A DNA stretch of 64,000 nucleotides, from NCBI RefSeq assembly GCF_913055835.1, contig NZ_CAJXKQ010000003.1:124001-188000 (forward strand), read 5' to 3'. Below are positions 39,650-49,489 of this stretch, piece after piece (the stretch's first letter is position 1; each line of letters begins with the position of its first letter). The notes beneath the pieces are model-generated. The model was given only the letters and a program-made list of their open reading frames with translations. It made no database searches and had not been told where the DNA came from. Made by a program: the position numbers and the translations under genes. Source of the stretch: an uncultured Marinobacter sp. GTDB taxonomy: Bacteria; Pseudomonadota; Gammaproteobacteria; Pseudomonadales; Oleiphilaceae.

Positions 39650-41137
39650 TCAGGACGTACCGGAATCCGCGTTACTGATCAGCCTGAGCTCGGCGGTGCG
39701 CCGGTTCTGTTGCTTGAGCCGGCGCACACACCGCTCAAGGGTTTTCGAGATTCGTGCATGGGAACGGATCATGGAGATTTTCGGCCAGGTAGCGCGTTCG
39801 CCGGCCAGTATCATCTGCCGCACATAGGCCGGATCGGGGTTCGCCAACATCCTGCTGTAGTCCTTGATCGAATAGGAAGGCGCAATGGTGACGTCTCCGG
39901 AATACCGCTGTGCCATGATGGTGTACAACTGACCGGACATCTGCCGCAGAAGTTCCGGCCTGACCCGTTTGCGCAGGTAATCAAACACCCCCTGGCCATG
40001 AAACTGGATTTCCGATTTCAGCAAGTGCATGGGCAGGTTGCCGAGGGACAACTTTTCATCCCTTCCCCGCTGGCTCAGGAAGGGCACCACATGGGGGTTG
40101 GTCTGGCTCACAATGGTGTAATTCACATCGTACAGGTGCATTAGCCGCTCAATGGGCAGATCGCTCACCACGGAACCATCAACAAAGCGCAGTCGGGGCA
40201 TGTAAGGCAGTGTATTGCCCTGTATGTCTTTCTTCATCAGGGTAACCGGCGGAAAGATGCCGGGCACCGCGGCGCTGGCCAGAACCGCACTCCAGACCAT
40301 CAGGTACGGAGACGTATATCCGGATAGCAACCGAGCCTTCTGGTGAGCCTGCACCGGGGAAACACTCACGTTGATCGAACGGCCGGTACGCTGGTAGGCG
40401 TCTTCAAAGGTGTATTCACCGATGTTGCCGCGCAGGCAGTTGCGTAGTTCTTCCTGATCCATGAGCCCATCCCCACGCATTGCGCTGAGCAGGCCACGCC
40501 ACTTCCAGGCTTTCAGATTGTGGTTTTCCGGCACCAGCATTTCAGGGATTTCCGCGTCGGTGTGAACACCGAGAATACCCGCGATGATGGCACCGATGCT
40601 TGAGCCGGCGATAACCTGAGGCAGGAGTCCTTTTTCCCAGAGCGCCTTGATCACGCCGAAGTGAAAAATACCAAGTGTGGCCCCGCCACTGAGCAACAAT
40701 GCTGGCCGGCCATAGCTCGTGAGGGTATCGCGGAAGAACTGGAGTTTGTCTGCAACCGAAAAGTTGGGCACCGGTTGATCGCAGAGATAGTCCAGCGCCT
40801 CACAAACCTGGGTGATGTATTCTTCGATCAGATGCTTGGTGCCAACCCGCGACCGAGTATACAGTGCCGGGTTGCCCATATTACCCAGATCGTGGTGCAA
40901 CCCCTCCCGCAGTGCGCGCTTCAGACGTTCTACATCGTTCTGCTGCCGATACTGTTTGAGGTTGCTCAGGCGGTCGTAAATCAGTTCATAGTGGTAGAGA
41001 TCGGAGGCGAAATCCTCCTTCCACTCGGCGCTACCTTCCAGAAAATCCAGTTCCAGCGCAGCAGCCTTCCAGACTTCGTAGTTCGGCGCCTCGGCAAGCA
41101 TCTTCCGGAATTTGGCTATTCTTGGATCCTTCAGCAC
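39650..41137 (-). CDS. Patatin-like phospholipase with DUF3336 N-terminus
   Basis: 495 residues. An N-terminal DUF3336 region (about 1-135) precedes a patatin domain. The oxyanion loop is LSGGATLGIFHFGV (about 147), the nucleophile Ser is in AGSSIGAIIAG (about 181), and the catalytic Asp is in VDGSVVSDLP (about 320). DUF3336-patatin proteins include yeast triacylglycerol lipases and bacterial homologues acting on lipids. It lies 29 bases after mlaA and one base before exeA, so it is co-transcribed with phospholipid-transport and envelope genes. No signal peptide is seen. Confidence 0.88.
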   Translation of the reverse strand: MLKDPRIAKFRKMLAEAPNYEVWKAAALELDFLEGSAEWKEDFASDLYHYELIYDRLSNLKQYRQQNDVERLKRALREGLHHDLGNMGNPALYTRSRVGTKHLIEEYITQVCEALDYLCDQPVPNFSVADKLQFFRDTLTSYGRPALLLSGGATLGIFHFGVIKALWEKGLLPQVIAGSSIGAIIAGILGVHTDAEIPEMLVPENHNLKAWKWRGLLSAMRGDGLMDQEELRNCLRGNIGEYTFEDAYQRTGRSINVSVSPVQAHQKARLLSGYTSPYLMVWSAVLASAAVPGIFPPVTLMKKDIQGNTLPYMPRLRFVDGSVVSDLPIERLMHLYDVNYTIVSQTNPHVVPFLSQRGRDEKLSLGNLPMHLLKSEIQFHGQGVFDYLRKRVRPELLRQMSGQLYTIMAQRYSGDVTIAPSYSIKDYSRMLANPDPAYVRQMILAGERATWPKISMIRSHARISKTLERCVRRLKQQNRRTAELRLISNADSGTS

Positions 41138-41166
41138 CGCTGACCTCCTATCAATCCGGATGATGC

Positions 41167-41976
41167 TCAGAAATCCTCGAGCATCAGATCCTCATCGTCA
41201 CCGCTGGCAAACGGATCGTTAACCACTTTCCCGTCATTAATCAGGAACTCCCGACGCTGCAGGAAAGCATTTCGGACAAATACATAGCTGTCGCCAGAGA
41301 TAAAGCTCTCCGCGGGAATCAAGTCTGCCCGCCGGTCAACAATCTGCAGTCCCCGGGCATAGTATACTTCCGGGCTGTCCACCTCATCCCACGCTGAAGG
41401 TAGCGCAAAGCCGTCGGTCAAAAAACCGGTAAAGTGCCTGGGCGTGGAAGGGCCGAGAAAAGGTAGCATCAGATAAGGTCCGGAGCCGGCGCCCCAGTAG
41501 CCCAGCGTCTGGCCGAAATCTTCGGGGCGCTCCGGAAGATCAAAAGCGGTTGCCACATCGATCAGGCCACCCAGCCCAAAGGTGGTGTTGTATGTGAAGC
41601 GGCCGACGGCCACCACAGCTGACTCCCCCTTCAACTGCAATATACTGTTGGTGAAGTTCCTGAGCTCCGTCAGGTTGTTGAAGAAATTGGTAATGCCACG
41701 GTCCACAATGTTCGGAGTAAACGTCCGGTAGGCCTGCGCCACCGGCTTCAGGAACCACCGATCAATGGTCTCGTTGAAGGTGAACACCTTGCGGTTCCAG
41801 CTTTCCCAGGGGTCCTTGGGATCAACAGGAACAGACCCTTCGGGCGCCGGTTCCTGCATATTCTGGGCAACAGCCTGACCCGCTGGAACGAATACAGCCA
41901 GGGGAACGAATACAGCCAGGGACAGCAACATGGTGAGCGTAATCAACCGGCGCCGGATAAAAATGTGTTTCATCAT
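41167..41976 (-). CDS. mlaA: MlaA/VacJ-family phospholipid-transport protein
   Basis: 269 residues. The family core is clear (DPWESWNRKVFTFNETID, LRNFTNSILQLKG, TFGLGGLIDVAT, LPFLGPSTPRHF). MlaA with OmpC and MlaC removes misplaced phospholipids from the outer leaflet. Oddities: the N-terminal signal peptide (ends near GQAVAQ) has no cysteine and thus no lipobox, although MlaA is usually a lipoprotein. The signal core also contains a six-residue tandem repeat (LAVFVP twice) made by an 18-base direct DNA repeat near 41886-41921. It is first in the operon mlaA-patatin-exeA-gspB-dinG. Confidence 0.92.
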   Translation of the reverse strand: MMKHIFIRRRLITLTMLLSLAVFVPLAVFVPAGQAVAQNMQEPAPEGSVPVDPKDPWESWNRKVFTFNETIDRWFLKPVAQAYRTFTPNIVDRGITNFFNNLTELRNFTNSILQLKGESAVVAVGRFTYNTTFGLGGLIDVATAFDLPERPEDFGQTLGYWGAGSGPYLMLPFLGPSTPRHFTGFLTDGFALPSAWDEVDSPEVYYARGLQIVDRRADLIPAESFISGDSYVFVRNAFLQRREFLINDGKVVNDPFASGDDEDLMLEDF

Positions 41977-42062
41977 CTGCTCTTGGGTTGTGTAATTTGT
42001 TTCAATTCGTCGAGAATACCGGCGCTATTTTTTATTATTAAACCGTTGTTCCGGAGAAACCG

Positions 42063-42470
42063 ATGTCAGTACCGGGAAATCTTGTAAACACGATTACCAT
42101 GCCGCTCCGCTGGGGAGACATGGATGCATACGGCCACGCCAATAATACAGTCTACTTCCGATTCTTTGAGGAAGCGCGCATTGTCTGGCTGGCTTCACTG
42201 GAGCTTGGCGGCCCCGAAGAGCCGACCGGCCCCGTTATTATAAAGACCAGTGCCACCTTTCTAAAGGAATTGAACCACCCGGCAACCGTTGAGGTGAAAA
42301 CATACGCTGACAAGGCGGGTAAAACCAGCCTCGACACCTACCATTTGCTGACAGATGTCGATACCGGTGCTGTCTATGCGGAAGGCTATGCGAAAATCGT
42401 ATGGTTCGACCGAAAAACGCGCTCATCGGCCCCGCTGCCAGACACCCTCAGAGCGCTGGCAACAACCTGA
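42063..42470 (+). CDS. Acyl-CoA thioesterase (4HBT hotdog family)
   Basis: 135-residue single hotdog domain of the 4-hydroxybenzoyl-CoA thioesterase/YbgC type. The signature RWGDMDAYGHANNTVYFRFFEEAR holds the catalytic Asp (about 21), seen here in two parts around residues 16-39. It probably hydrolyses short- or medium-chain acyl-CoA in the cytosol. GGAG lies seven bases before the ATG. It is monocistronic, divergent from mlaA and convergent with the FabH-like gene 12 bases away. Confidence 0.88.
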   Translation: MSVPGNLVNTITMPLRWGDMDAYGHANNTVYFRFFEEARIVWLASLELGGPEEPTGPVIIKTSATFLKELNHPATVEVKTYADKAGKTSLDTYHLLTDVDTGAVYAEGYAKIVWFDRKTRSSAPLPDTLRALATT

Positions 42471-42482
42471 TCCGAAGTGCGC

Positions 42483-43604
42483 CTATCGGCGGCGTACCAC
42501 CACGCTGCCGATGGAATAACCTGCCCCGAACGAACAGATCACCCCGAGATCACCACTGACAAGATCCTCCTTGTGCTTGTGGAACGCGATAATCGAACCG
42601 GCGGAGCTGGTGTTGGCATATTCATCCAGAATTACCGGCGCCTCCTCCTCGGTCGCATCCCGCCCCAGCACCTTACGGGCAATCAGCTGGTTCATATTAA
42701 GATTGGCCTGGTGAAGCCACATGCGGCGGAGATCATCCGGCGTCAGAGACAGGCTTTGCAGCTGTTTCTGAATCGTCTCGGCAACCAGAGGTGACACTTC
42801 CTTGAACACCTTCCGGCCCTGCTGCACGAAGAGCTTGTCCGGTTTACCGACCCCGGAGTCGTCAGCACGGTTCAGAAACCCGAAGTTGTTCCGGATGTTA
42901 TTCGAGAACTTGGTTTTCAGGCTTGTCCCGAGAATCTCGAAACCCTGGCCCTCAGTAGTATCTTCTTCGCGCTCAACCAATATGGCCGTGCAGGCGTCGC
43001 CAAAGATGAAATGGCTGTCCCGGTCACGGAAGTTCAGGTGGCCCGAACAAATCTCCGGGCTGACCACCAGAACAGAACGGGCGCTGCCATTCTCGACGGA
43101 ATTGACCGCTGCCTGAAGGCCGAACGTGGCCGAGCTGCAGGCCACATTCATATCATAGGCGAAGCCGTCAATTCCCAGGGCATCCTGAACCTCGATAGAG
43201 ACGGCCGGATAAGCTCGCTGGAGGTTGGAACAGGCAACGATCACCGCATCGACATCCTGTGCCGACTTGCCTGCCTGCTCAAGGGCCTCGCGGCAGGCTG
43301 TAACGGCCATATCGCATTGCACCGAGGGCTCTTCGTTGCTGCGATCGGGAATGTAGGGCTTCATGCGTTTGGGATCGAGAATGCCGTCCTTGTCGATCAC
43401 GTGGCGACGCTTGATACCGGATGCTTTCTCGATAAACGAGGAAGACGATGGCTGCAGCGGCGTCACATCGCCGCTGGCGATGGCGTCTGCATTCTCGGCG
43501 TTGAACAGTTCAACATACTGATTGAAAGCTTCAACCAGTTCGTCATTATCAATGGTTGCTGGCGGTGTGTAGAGACCGGTCCCGCTAATAACGGCTTTAA
43601 TCAC
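42483..43604 (-). CDS. Beta-ketoacyl-ACP synthase III-like protein (PA3286 type)
   Basis: 373-residue thiolase-fold synthase with the Cys-His-Asn triad of KAS III: DMNVACSSATF (about 155), MWLHQANLNM (about 296) and EYANTSSAGS (about 327). It is longer than E. coli FabH (317). Its N-terminal insert (EAFNQYVELFNAENADAIASG) and sequence recall Pseudomonas PA3286, which condenses octanoyl-CoA with malonyl-ACP to shunt beta-oxidation products into fatty-acid synthesis. That role is inference here. GTG start at 43604. fadD, the hydratase and the thioesterase in the same 8 kb fit acyl-CoA metabolism. Confidence 0.87.
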   Translation of the reverse strand: MIKAVISGTGLYTPPATIDNDELVEAFNQYVELFNAENADAIASGDVTPLQPSSSSFIEKASGIKRRHVIDKDGILDPKRMKPYIPDRSNEEPSVQCDMAVTACREALEQAGKSAQDVDAVIVACSNLQRAYPAVSIEVQDALGIDGFAYDMNVACSSATFGLQAAVNSVENGSARSVLVVSPEICSGHLNFRDRDSHFIFGDACTAILVEREEDTTEGQGFEILGTSLKTKFSNNIRNNFGFLNRADDSGVGKPDKLFVQQGRKVFKEVSPLVAETIQKQLQSLSLTPDDLRRMWLHQANLNMNQLIARKVLGRDATEEEAPVILDEYANTSSAGSIIAFHKHKEDLVSGDLGVICSFGAGYSIGSVVVRRR

Positions 43605-43625
43605 GCTAACCCCACGTCATGATTG

Positions 43626-43651
43626 TGAAAACGGGATGATTGGCGTCCCGT
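43626..43651 (-). terminator. Terminator after hrpA
   Basis: Stem ACGGGA (43631-43636) with TCCCGT (43646-43651). Read on the minus strand it is followed by TTTTCAC. It lies about 100 bases downstream of hrpA and just upstream of the FabH-like gene. Confidence 0.5.
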
Positions 43652-43753
43652 CTGATTCGTTCGTTGACCTACTGCCAGAAATACTAACACAGTATCGGGG
43701 TTTTGCCCGTCGGCTATCAGTCAGCAGCACCGGATTGGTGCACACCCGTTTCC

Positions 43754-46700
43754 TCAGACTCTGGTTTTTTCCCACTGCCGGTCCAGACGTTTCACCGACA
43801 CGGTCATCACCGTGCCAAGTTGCTGGGCAAAGAACGATACCCGGAACTCCTCCAGCATCCAGCGGTACAACACCAGTTCAGGATCCCGCACTCCCTGCCG
43901 CTGTTGTTCGTCCCGTTTGACCGCGTATCGGGACCACAGCGGTTCAATGGTATGAAGAAACTCTCTCTCCCTGCCCATTTCGCGTGGCATTTTTTCTAGA
44001 CGAATCAAGGCGGCCTCGAAGTAACGGCCGAACTCAGCCAGCCACTCAGGCGGCGTTTCCACCAGAAACCCGGGGTACACCAGGTTCTGCAGCTGAAACT
44101 TGAGATCGGCCATGCTGTTGGCGAGCGCCAGGTTGATTTTGCCCTTCAACTGCTTTGCCACTTTCTGATAACCAGACATGGCCTGGTACAACCGCTCGTC
44201 TGCCTGCTCCAGCGCCGGAATGAAATCCCCACGGTGAGCGTCAAACACCCGGTCAAAGTCCTCCGAAGTCCTAGGAAAGCTCTCTGATAAAAAGTGCTGC
44301 ATGGCTGTCGCCAACAAAAGATCGTCCAGCAACACTTTCGATTGCCCTACCGGAGCGAACATCAGTGCAGATTGCTTGAAACGGGGCAGTTTTCGCTCGA
44401 GATCATCAAGCGTCCTGCCGAACCTGTTCAGAATCAGACGGGCAATAGCCCTCCGGGTGGTATCTTCAGCGGTCAGCGGGTCCAGACAGCGAATCTGGCG
44501 CACGTGCTTGCCCATGTCCTCCAGCGCCGGGTACACGGTCACCTGCATGCCACCCTTCTCTGTCTGGACCTGTTCGGGCAATTTTCCGAACCGCCACTCT
44601 GTGTACTCGGCACTCGGCTCCGCCGACGAGTCATCCCTTGTCGCCGACTCAAGCGCCTGCTCGGCCTGCCCCTCAAGCTGGTGTTGCAGGTCAGCCGTGT
44701 CGCGACTCTCGGCAATAGTGCGCCCGCTGTCACCCATGACCCGCAGGTTCATTCGAAGATGCTTTGGCAATTCCGAGTCGGACCAGGCCTCGGGATCAAT
44801 TTGCACGCCGGTCATCCGGCGCAACTGCTCGCCCAGCTGGAGCGTTAATGGCTCGTTGGAAGGCTGAAGATTCTCCAGGGCCGCATCAACGAAATCCGGT
44901 ACCGGTACGAAGTTCCGTCGCAACGCCTTGGGCAGGGACTTTACCAGGGCAATGCACTTTTCCCGCAACAGCCCCGGTACCAGCCATTCCAGCCGACGGG
45001 ACGGAATCTGTTTAAGAGCCATCAGCGGAACCTGAAGCGTGACACCATCCTTTTCACTGGTGGGTTCGAACTCGTAACTCAGCGGGTAACGCACGCCCTG
45101 CCATTCGAGAAAGTCGGGGTACAGGTCGGCGGCCTGGGAATCCACCGGCCGTTGCAGAATGTCCGCTTCGGTCAGCTCCAGTTCTTTCAACTGCTCAACG
45201 GAGAGCGCCTTCCACCAGGTCTCGAAATGCCGGCCACTGATGATGTCTGCAGGCAGGCGTTCATCGTAGAAGGCTACCAGCACTTCATCGTCAACCAGCA
45301 GATCCCGGCGGCGGGTCTTTTTCTCAAGGTTCTCAACCGTGTCGAGCATCTCCCGGTTACGGGCAATAAACGGCGCCCTGGACCGGTAATCGCCCTCTAC
45401 CAGCGCACGGCGAATAAACAAATTACGGCATTCCGCCGGATCCACCTTGGCGTAGGGAATCCGGCGCTTGGCAACAATGTCCAGACCGTACAGGGTGACC
45501 TTCTCATAACCCATCACCTGGGCCCGCTTCTGCTCCCAGTGAGGCTCAAAATAGTGATGCTTGACAATATGACCGGCCAGCGGCTCAATCCACTCCGGTT
45601 GAATGGAGGCCACCACCCGGGCAAATACCCGACTGGTTTCCACAATTTCGGTGGCCACGATCCACTTTGGGCCAGTCTTTGCCACCTTGGAGCCGGGAAA
45701 GATCAGCACCTTCCGGTTTCGCGTTGCCAGGTATTCCTTCTTCTCCACTTTCACCGCCACCTGGCCCAGGAGTCCGGCCAGTATCGCCTTGTGCAGGGCC
45801 TCGTAACTGGCGGCATCCCTGTTGACCGGCAGCTTCTGCTCCCGGCAGATGAGAGTGAGCTGGCGATGGATATCCCGCCATTCCCGCATTCGCATCCAAC
45901 TCAGAAAGCTCTTCTGACAGACCTTCTTGAGCTGATTCTGGGACAGTTCCTGGCGCTGTTCTTCGTAGAAGTTCCAGATGTTCAACAGGGTGACGAAATC
46001 CGATTCCTTGTCATTGAACGGCGCATGGGCCTGATCCGCGGCCTGTTGTTTGTCCTGGGGGCGTTCCCGTGGGTCCTGGATACTCAGCCCGGCAATGATC
46101 ACCAGGGTTTCTGACAGACTGCCAAGCTCCGCGGCCGTGACCAGCATTCTGGCCAGGCGCGGATCAAGAGGCAGCCGGGCCATGGTTCGACCAAGGCGGG
46201 TAACCCGGCGCTTTTCGTCCACGGCACCCAACTCTTCCAGAAGTTTGTAGCCATCGTTGACCTGGCGCTTGTCCGGCGCTTCGAGGAACGGAAACTGGCG
46301 GATTTCGCCAAGCCCCGACGTGGCCATTTGCAGAATGACGGAGGCCAGGTTGGTACGCAGAATTTCCGGATCGGTGTATTCCGGGCGGTTGATGAAATCT
46401 GTCTCATCGTACAGGCGGAAACAGATACCCGGCGCTACCCGGCCACACCGGCCTGCCCTCTGGTTGGCGCTGGCCTGGGAGATGGGCTCCACCGGCAACC
46501 GCTGGATCTTCGAGCGCACACTGTAGCGGCTGATCCGGGCAACGCCGGTATCGATCACATAACGGATACCCGGAACCGTCAGCGACGTTTCCGCCACGTT
46601 GGTGGAGAGCACGATCCGTCGCCCCTTGTGGGACTGGAACACCCTGTTCTGCTCGGCATTGCTCAGCCGGGAATACAGTGGCAACACTTCAGTGTGCCGC

Positions 46701-47689
46701 AGGTCCACATGGCGCAAAAACTTGCTGAGATTGCGGATCTCCCGCTCCCCGGGCAGGAACACCAGAACGTCGCCCGGTGGCTGCTTCTGACTCCGCTCAT
46801 GCTGTTCGATTTCATCAAGGGCACCCAGCACACCATCCGTCCAGCCCTGGTCCCGATCATCCTCATCGCCGGTCAGCGGCCGGTAGCGCACATCCACCGG
46901 ATAGGTACGGCCACTCACCTCAATCACCGGTGCCTTGTCGAAGAACTCACTGAATCGCTCAACCTCAATGGTCGCCGAGGTGATGATCACCTTCAGATCG
47001 GGACGCTTGGGCAGCAGCTGGCGCAGGTAACCGAGCAGGAAATCGATATTCAGACTGCGCTCGTGGGCCTCGTCGATGATGATTGTGTCATAGCGATCCA
47101 GAAACCGGTCGTGCTGAACCTCCGCCAGCAGGATGCCGTCGGTCATCACCTTTACCCGGGACTGCTCGGAGGTGTTGTCGGTGAAGCGAACCTGATACCC
47201 GATCTGCTGGCCGGTCTGCTCACCGATTTCCTCGGCAATGCGGGCTGCAACGCTACGCGCCGCGATGCGCCGGGGCTGGGTATGACCAATCAGGCCACGG
47301 ATCCCCCGGCCGCTGTTCATGCAGATCTTGGGAATTTGCGTGGTTTTACCGGAACCGGTTTCCCCGGCAATGATTACCACCTGATGGTTTTCGATGGCCT
47401 CACGAATGTCGTCCACCCGCTCGGACACCGGCAATCCCTCGGGAAAGCTTGCCGGTTTGTGCAGGGCGTGGCGTTGCTGAACCTTTTCCAGGCCACGCTC
47501 CAGCCACCTGGCCATTTTCTCCAGGTCTTTCTGGCCCGGCTTGCCCTTGGTGCGGGCAACGGTTTTTACAATGCGGGCGGCTTCCTGCTGGTTGCAGGCG
47601 TCCAGCTGCTCCATCATGGCCTTAACGGCAGCCTCGCCGTCCGGCTTCGGTTTGGGTGTTCTGGAAGTAGAAGAAACAGTGTCTGTCAT
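43754..47689 (-). CDS. hrpA: ATP-dependent RNA helicase HrpA
   Basis: 1311-residue DEAH-box helicase, the normal HrpA length (E. coli about 1300). Walker A GETGSGKTTQIPKI is near residue 111, the DEAH box IIDEAHERSLN near 203, SATIE near 238, and the RNA-interacting QRAGRCGR near 420. HA2, OB and the long DUF3418 C-terminal region follow. HrpA acts on RNA-ribosome complexes and fimbrial mRNA processing. It stands alone, bounded by terminators before and after it. Confidence 0.95.
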   Translation of the reverse strand: MTDTVSSTSRTPKPKPDGEAAVKAMMEQLDACNQQEAARIVKTVARTKGKPGQKDLEKMARWLERGLEKVQQRHALHKPASFPEGLPVSERVDDIREAIENHQVVIIAGETGSGKTTQIPKICMNSGRGIRGLIGHTQPRRIAARSVAARIAEEIGEQTGQQIGYQVRFTDNTSEQSRVKVMTDGILLAEVQHDRFLDRYDTIIIDEAHERSLNIDFLLGYLRQLLPKRPDLKVIITSATIEVERFSEFFDKAPVIEVSGRTYPVDVRYRPLTGDEDDRDQGWTDGVLGALDEIEQHERSQKQPPGDVLVFLPGEREIRNLSKFLRHVDLRHTEVLPLYSRLSNAEQNRVFQSHKGRRIVLSTNVAETSLTVPGIRYVIDTGVARISRYSVRSKIQRLPVEPISQASANQRAGRCGRVAPGICFRLYDETDFINRPEYTDPEILRTNLASVILQMATSGLGEIRQFPFLEAPDKRQVNDGYKLLEELGAVDEKRRVTRLGRTMARLPLDPRLARMLVTAAELGSLSETLVIIAGLSIQDPRERPQDKQQAADQAHAPFNDKESDFVTLLNIWNFYEEQRQELSQNQLKKVCQKSFLSWMRMREWRDIHRQLTLICREQKLPVNRDAASYEALHKAILAGLLGQVAVKVEKKEYLATRNRKVLIFPGSKVAKTGPKWIVATEIVETSRVFARVVASIQPEWIEPLAGHIVKHHYFEPHWEQKRAQVMGYEKVTLYGLDIVAKRRIPYAKVDPAECRNLFIRRALVEGDYRSRAPFIARNREMLDTVENLEKKTRRRDLLVDDEVLVAFYDERLPADIISGRHFETWWKALSVEQLKELELTEADILQRPVDSQAADLYPDFLEWQGVRYPLSYEFEPTSEKDGVTLQVPLMALKQIPSRRLEWLVPGLLREKCIALVKSLPKALRRNFVPVPDFVDAALENLQPSNEPLTLQLGEQLRRMTGVQIDPEAWSDSELPKHLRMNLRVMGDSGRTIAESRDTADLQHQLEGQAEQALESATRDDSSAEPSAEYTEWRFGKLPEQVQTEKGGMQVTVYPALEDMGKHVRQIRCLDPLTAEDTTRRAIARLILNRFGRTLDDLERKLPRFKQSALMFAPVGQSKVLLDDLLLATAMQHFLSESFPRTSEDFDRVFDAHRGDFIPALEQADERLYQAMSGYQKVAKQLKGKINLALANSMADLKFQLQNLVYPGFLVETPPEWLAEFGRYFEAALIRLEKMPREMGREREFLHTIEPLWSRYAVKRDEQQRQGVRDPELVLYRWMLEEFRVSFFAQQLGTVMTVSVKRLDRQWEKTRV

Positions 47690-47762
47690 TTAATTGCCGG
47701 AATAGCGCTCACTCGGAATCGAATGGGCGACAGTCTATCGGGAAAGTCGATCGCTTAAAAAC

Positions 47763-47787
47763 GGAAAAACCCCGCCGAAGCAGGGTT
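47763..47787 (-). terminator. Rho-independent terminator after fadD
   Basis: Stem AACCCTGC-TTCG-GCGGGGTT (read on the minus strand) with a UUCG tetraloop and a following TTTCC, 25 bases after the fadD stop. Confidence 0.85.
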
Positions 47788-47812
47788 CTCCTTGAACAAC
47801 TATCGGAAAGGC

Positions 47813-49489
47813 TTACTTGTTGTTCGCCTCGTCACGAAGTTCACGGCGCAGGATCTTGCCCACGTTAGTCTTGGGCAGTTCGTCACGGAACTCGAATTGC
47901 TTGGGCACTTTGTAAGCGGTGAGCCGCTCACGACAGAATTCCTTGAGCTCGTTTTCTGTCACACCTTCAGCCGTGGGTACCAGGTAAACCTTGACCGCCT
48001 CACCGCTCTTGGCATCAGGCACACCAACGGCGGCACACTCAACAACCTTCGGATGGCTGCTGACCACATCCTCAATCTCGTTCGGGAACACATTGAAGCC
48101 CGAGACAATAATCATGTCTTTCTTGCGATCAACAATGCGGATGTAGCCGTCTTCCTGAATCAGGGCGATATCGCCGGTGCGCAGGTACCCATCCTCGGTG
48201 AAGGATTTCTGGGTATCCTCCGGGCGCTGCCAGTAGCCGCGCATAACCTGCGGGCCTTTCACGCATAGTTCACCGGGCTCGCCAAGAGGCGTCTCATTGC
48301 CCTCTTCGTCAATGGTTTTGACCTGCGTGGACGGAATCGGAAGGCCGATGGTGCCGATCTGAATGGCGCTGTGCGGATTGAAGGTCACCACCGGTGAGGT
48401 TTCAGTCATGCCGAAGCCTTCGCAAATCTCACAACCGGTCACCCGCTCCCACATTTTTGCGGTGTCACTGGTCAGCGCCATGCCGCCTGAGGAAGTCAGT
48501 TTCAGGCTGCTGAAGTCCAGATCCTGGAACTCTTCGTTGTTGCAAAGCGCAACAAACAACGTGTTCAGACCGAGGAACGCGGTGAACTTGTGGTTCTTCA
48601 GCTCTTTCACAAACCCCGGGATGTCACGCGGGTTCGGAATCAACACGTTGTGGGCGCCCGCCTCGAGCATGATCCCGCAGTTCAGCGTAAAGGAATAAAT
48701 ATGGTAAAGCGGCAGCGGCGCAATCACCACTTCCTGCCCTTCTACCACCATGTCTTCCATCATCGGACGGGTCTGCAGCAGGTTGGCAACCAGGTTACCG
48801 TGGGTCAGCATTGCGCCTTTTGCCACACCGGTGGTACCACCGGTGTACTGGAGCACCGCAATGTCGTCCTGCTTGCACTCGACCGGAGTGAATGTCTCAC
48901 GGGCGCCGGCGCTCAGGACAGCCGGGAGTTTGTGCGCCTGCGGCAGATTGAACGGCGGCACCATTTTCTTGACGTGCTTGACCACGGCATTCATCAGGGT
49001 GCGCTTGATCGGCGAGTGCATATCCGCGATTTCGGTAACAATCACGTGCTCGATGCCGGTATGTGGCAGCACCTTCTCGGCGTTCTCGGCCATGTTGGCC
49101 AGAACAACCAGGGCCTTGGCACCGGAATCATTGAACTGGTGCTCCATTTCCCGAGTGGTGTACAGGGGGTTGGTATTCACCACAATCATGCCCGCACGCA
49201 TGGCGCCGAACACAACCACCGGGTATTGGCTGACGTTAGGCATTTGCACAGCAATACGGTCGCCAGGTTTCAAATCTGTCTTGTTCTGGAGCCAGGCCGC
49301 GAAATTACGGCTCTGGGTGTCGAGGTCACGGTAAGTGAGCGTTGCGCCAACAGCACTGAATGCAGGACGGTCGGCAAACTTTTTGACCGACTGTTCGAAT
49401 ACATCCACCATGCTTTTGTACTTGTTCAGGTCCACCTCGCGGGGTACGCCTGCGGGGTATTTATCCTGATAGAACTGCTCAAAATCCAT
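47813..49489 (-). CDS. fadD: Long-chain fatty acid--CoA ligase
   Basis: Activates fatty acids to acyl-CoA using ATP, feeding beta-oxidation. 558 residues. The AMP-binding motif is YTGGTTGVAKGAMLTHGN (about 215), and the FACS motif region is DGYLRTGDIALIQEDGYIRI then DRKKDMIIVSGFNVFPNEIE. I chose the second ATG (49489) because AGGAG lies six bases upstream, while the first ATG touches that ribosome site. The adjacent MaoC-type hydratase is divergent. Marinobacter often carry several FadD paralogues, so the substrate range is unknown. Confidence 0.93.
   Translation of the reverse strand: MDFEQFYQDKYPAGVPREVDLNKYKSMVDVFEQSVKKFADRPAFSAVGATLTYRDLDTQSRNFAAWLQNKTDLKPGDRIAVQMPNVSQYPVVVFGAMRAGMIVVNTNPLYTTREMEHQFNDSGAKALVVLANMAENAEKVLPHTGIEHVIVTEIADMHSPIKRTLMNAVVKHVKKMVPPFNLPQAHKLPAVLSAGARETFTPVECKQDDIAVLQYTGGTTGVAKGAMLTHGNLVANLLQTRPMMEDMVVEGQEVVIAPLPLYHIYSFTLNCGIMLEAGAHNVLIPNPRDIPGFVKELKNHKFTAFLGLNTLFVALCNNEEFQDLDFSSLKLTSSGGMALTSDTAKMWERVTGCEICEGFGMTETSPVVTFNPHSAIQIGTIGLPIPSTQVKTIDEEGNETPLGEPGELCVKGPQVMRGYWQRPEDTQKSFTEDGYLRTGDIALIQEDGYIRIVDRKKDMIIVSGFNVFPNEIEDVVSSHPKVVECAAVGVPDAKSGEAVKVYLVPTAEGVTENELKEFCRERLTAYKVPKQFEFRDELPKTNVGKILRRELRDEANNK

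Noticed and set aside
46328..47758. 476-codon plus-strand open frame antisense to hrpA
   Set aside because: It lies entirely opposite conserved HrpA motifs, and its translation lacks domain-like composition. It is a GC-driven shadow frame.
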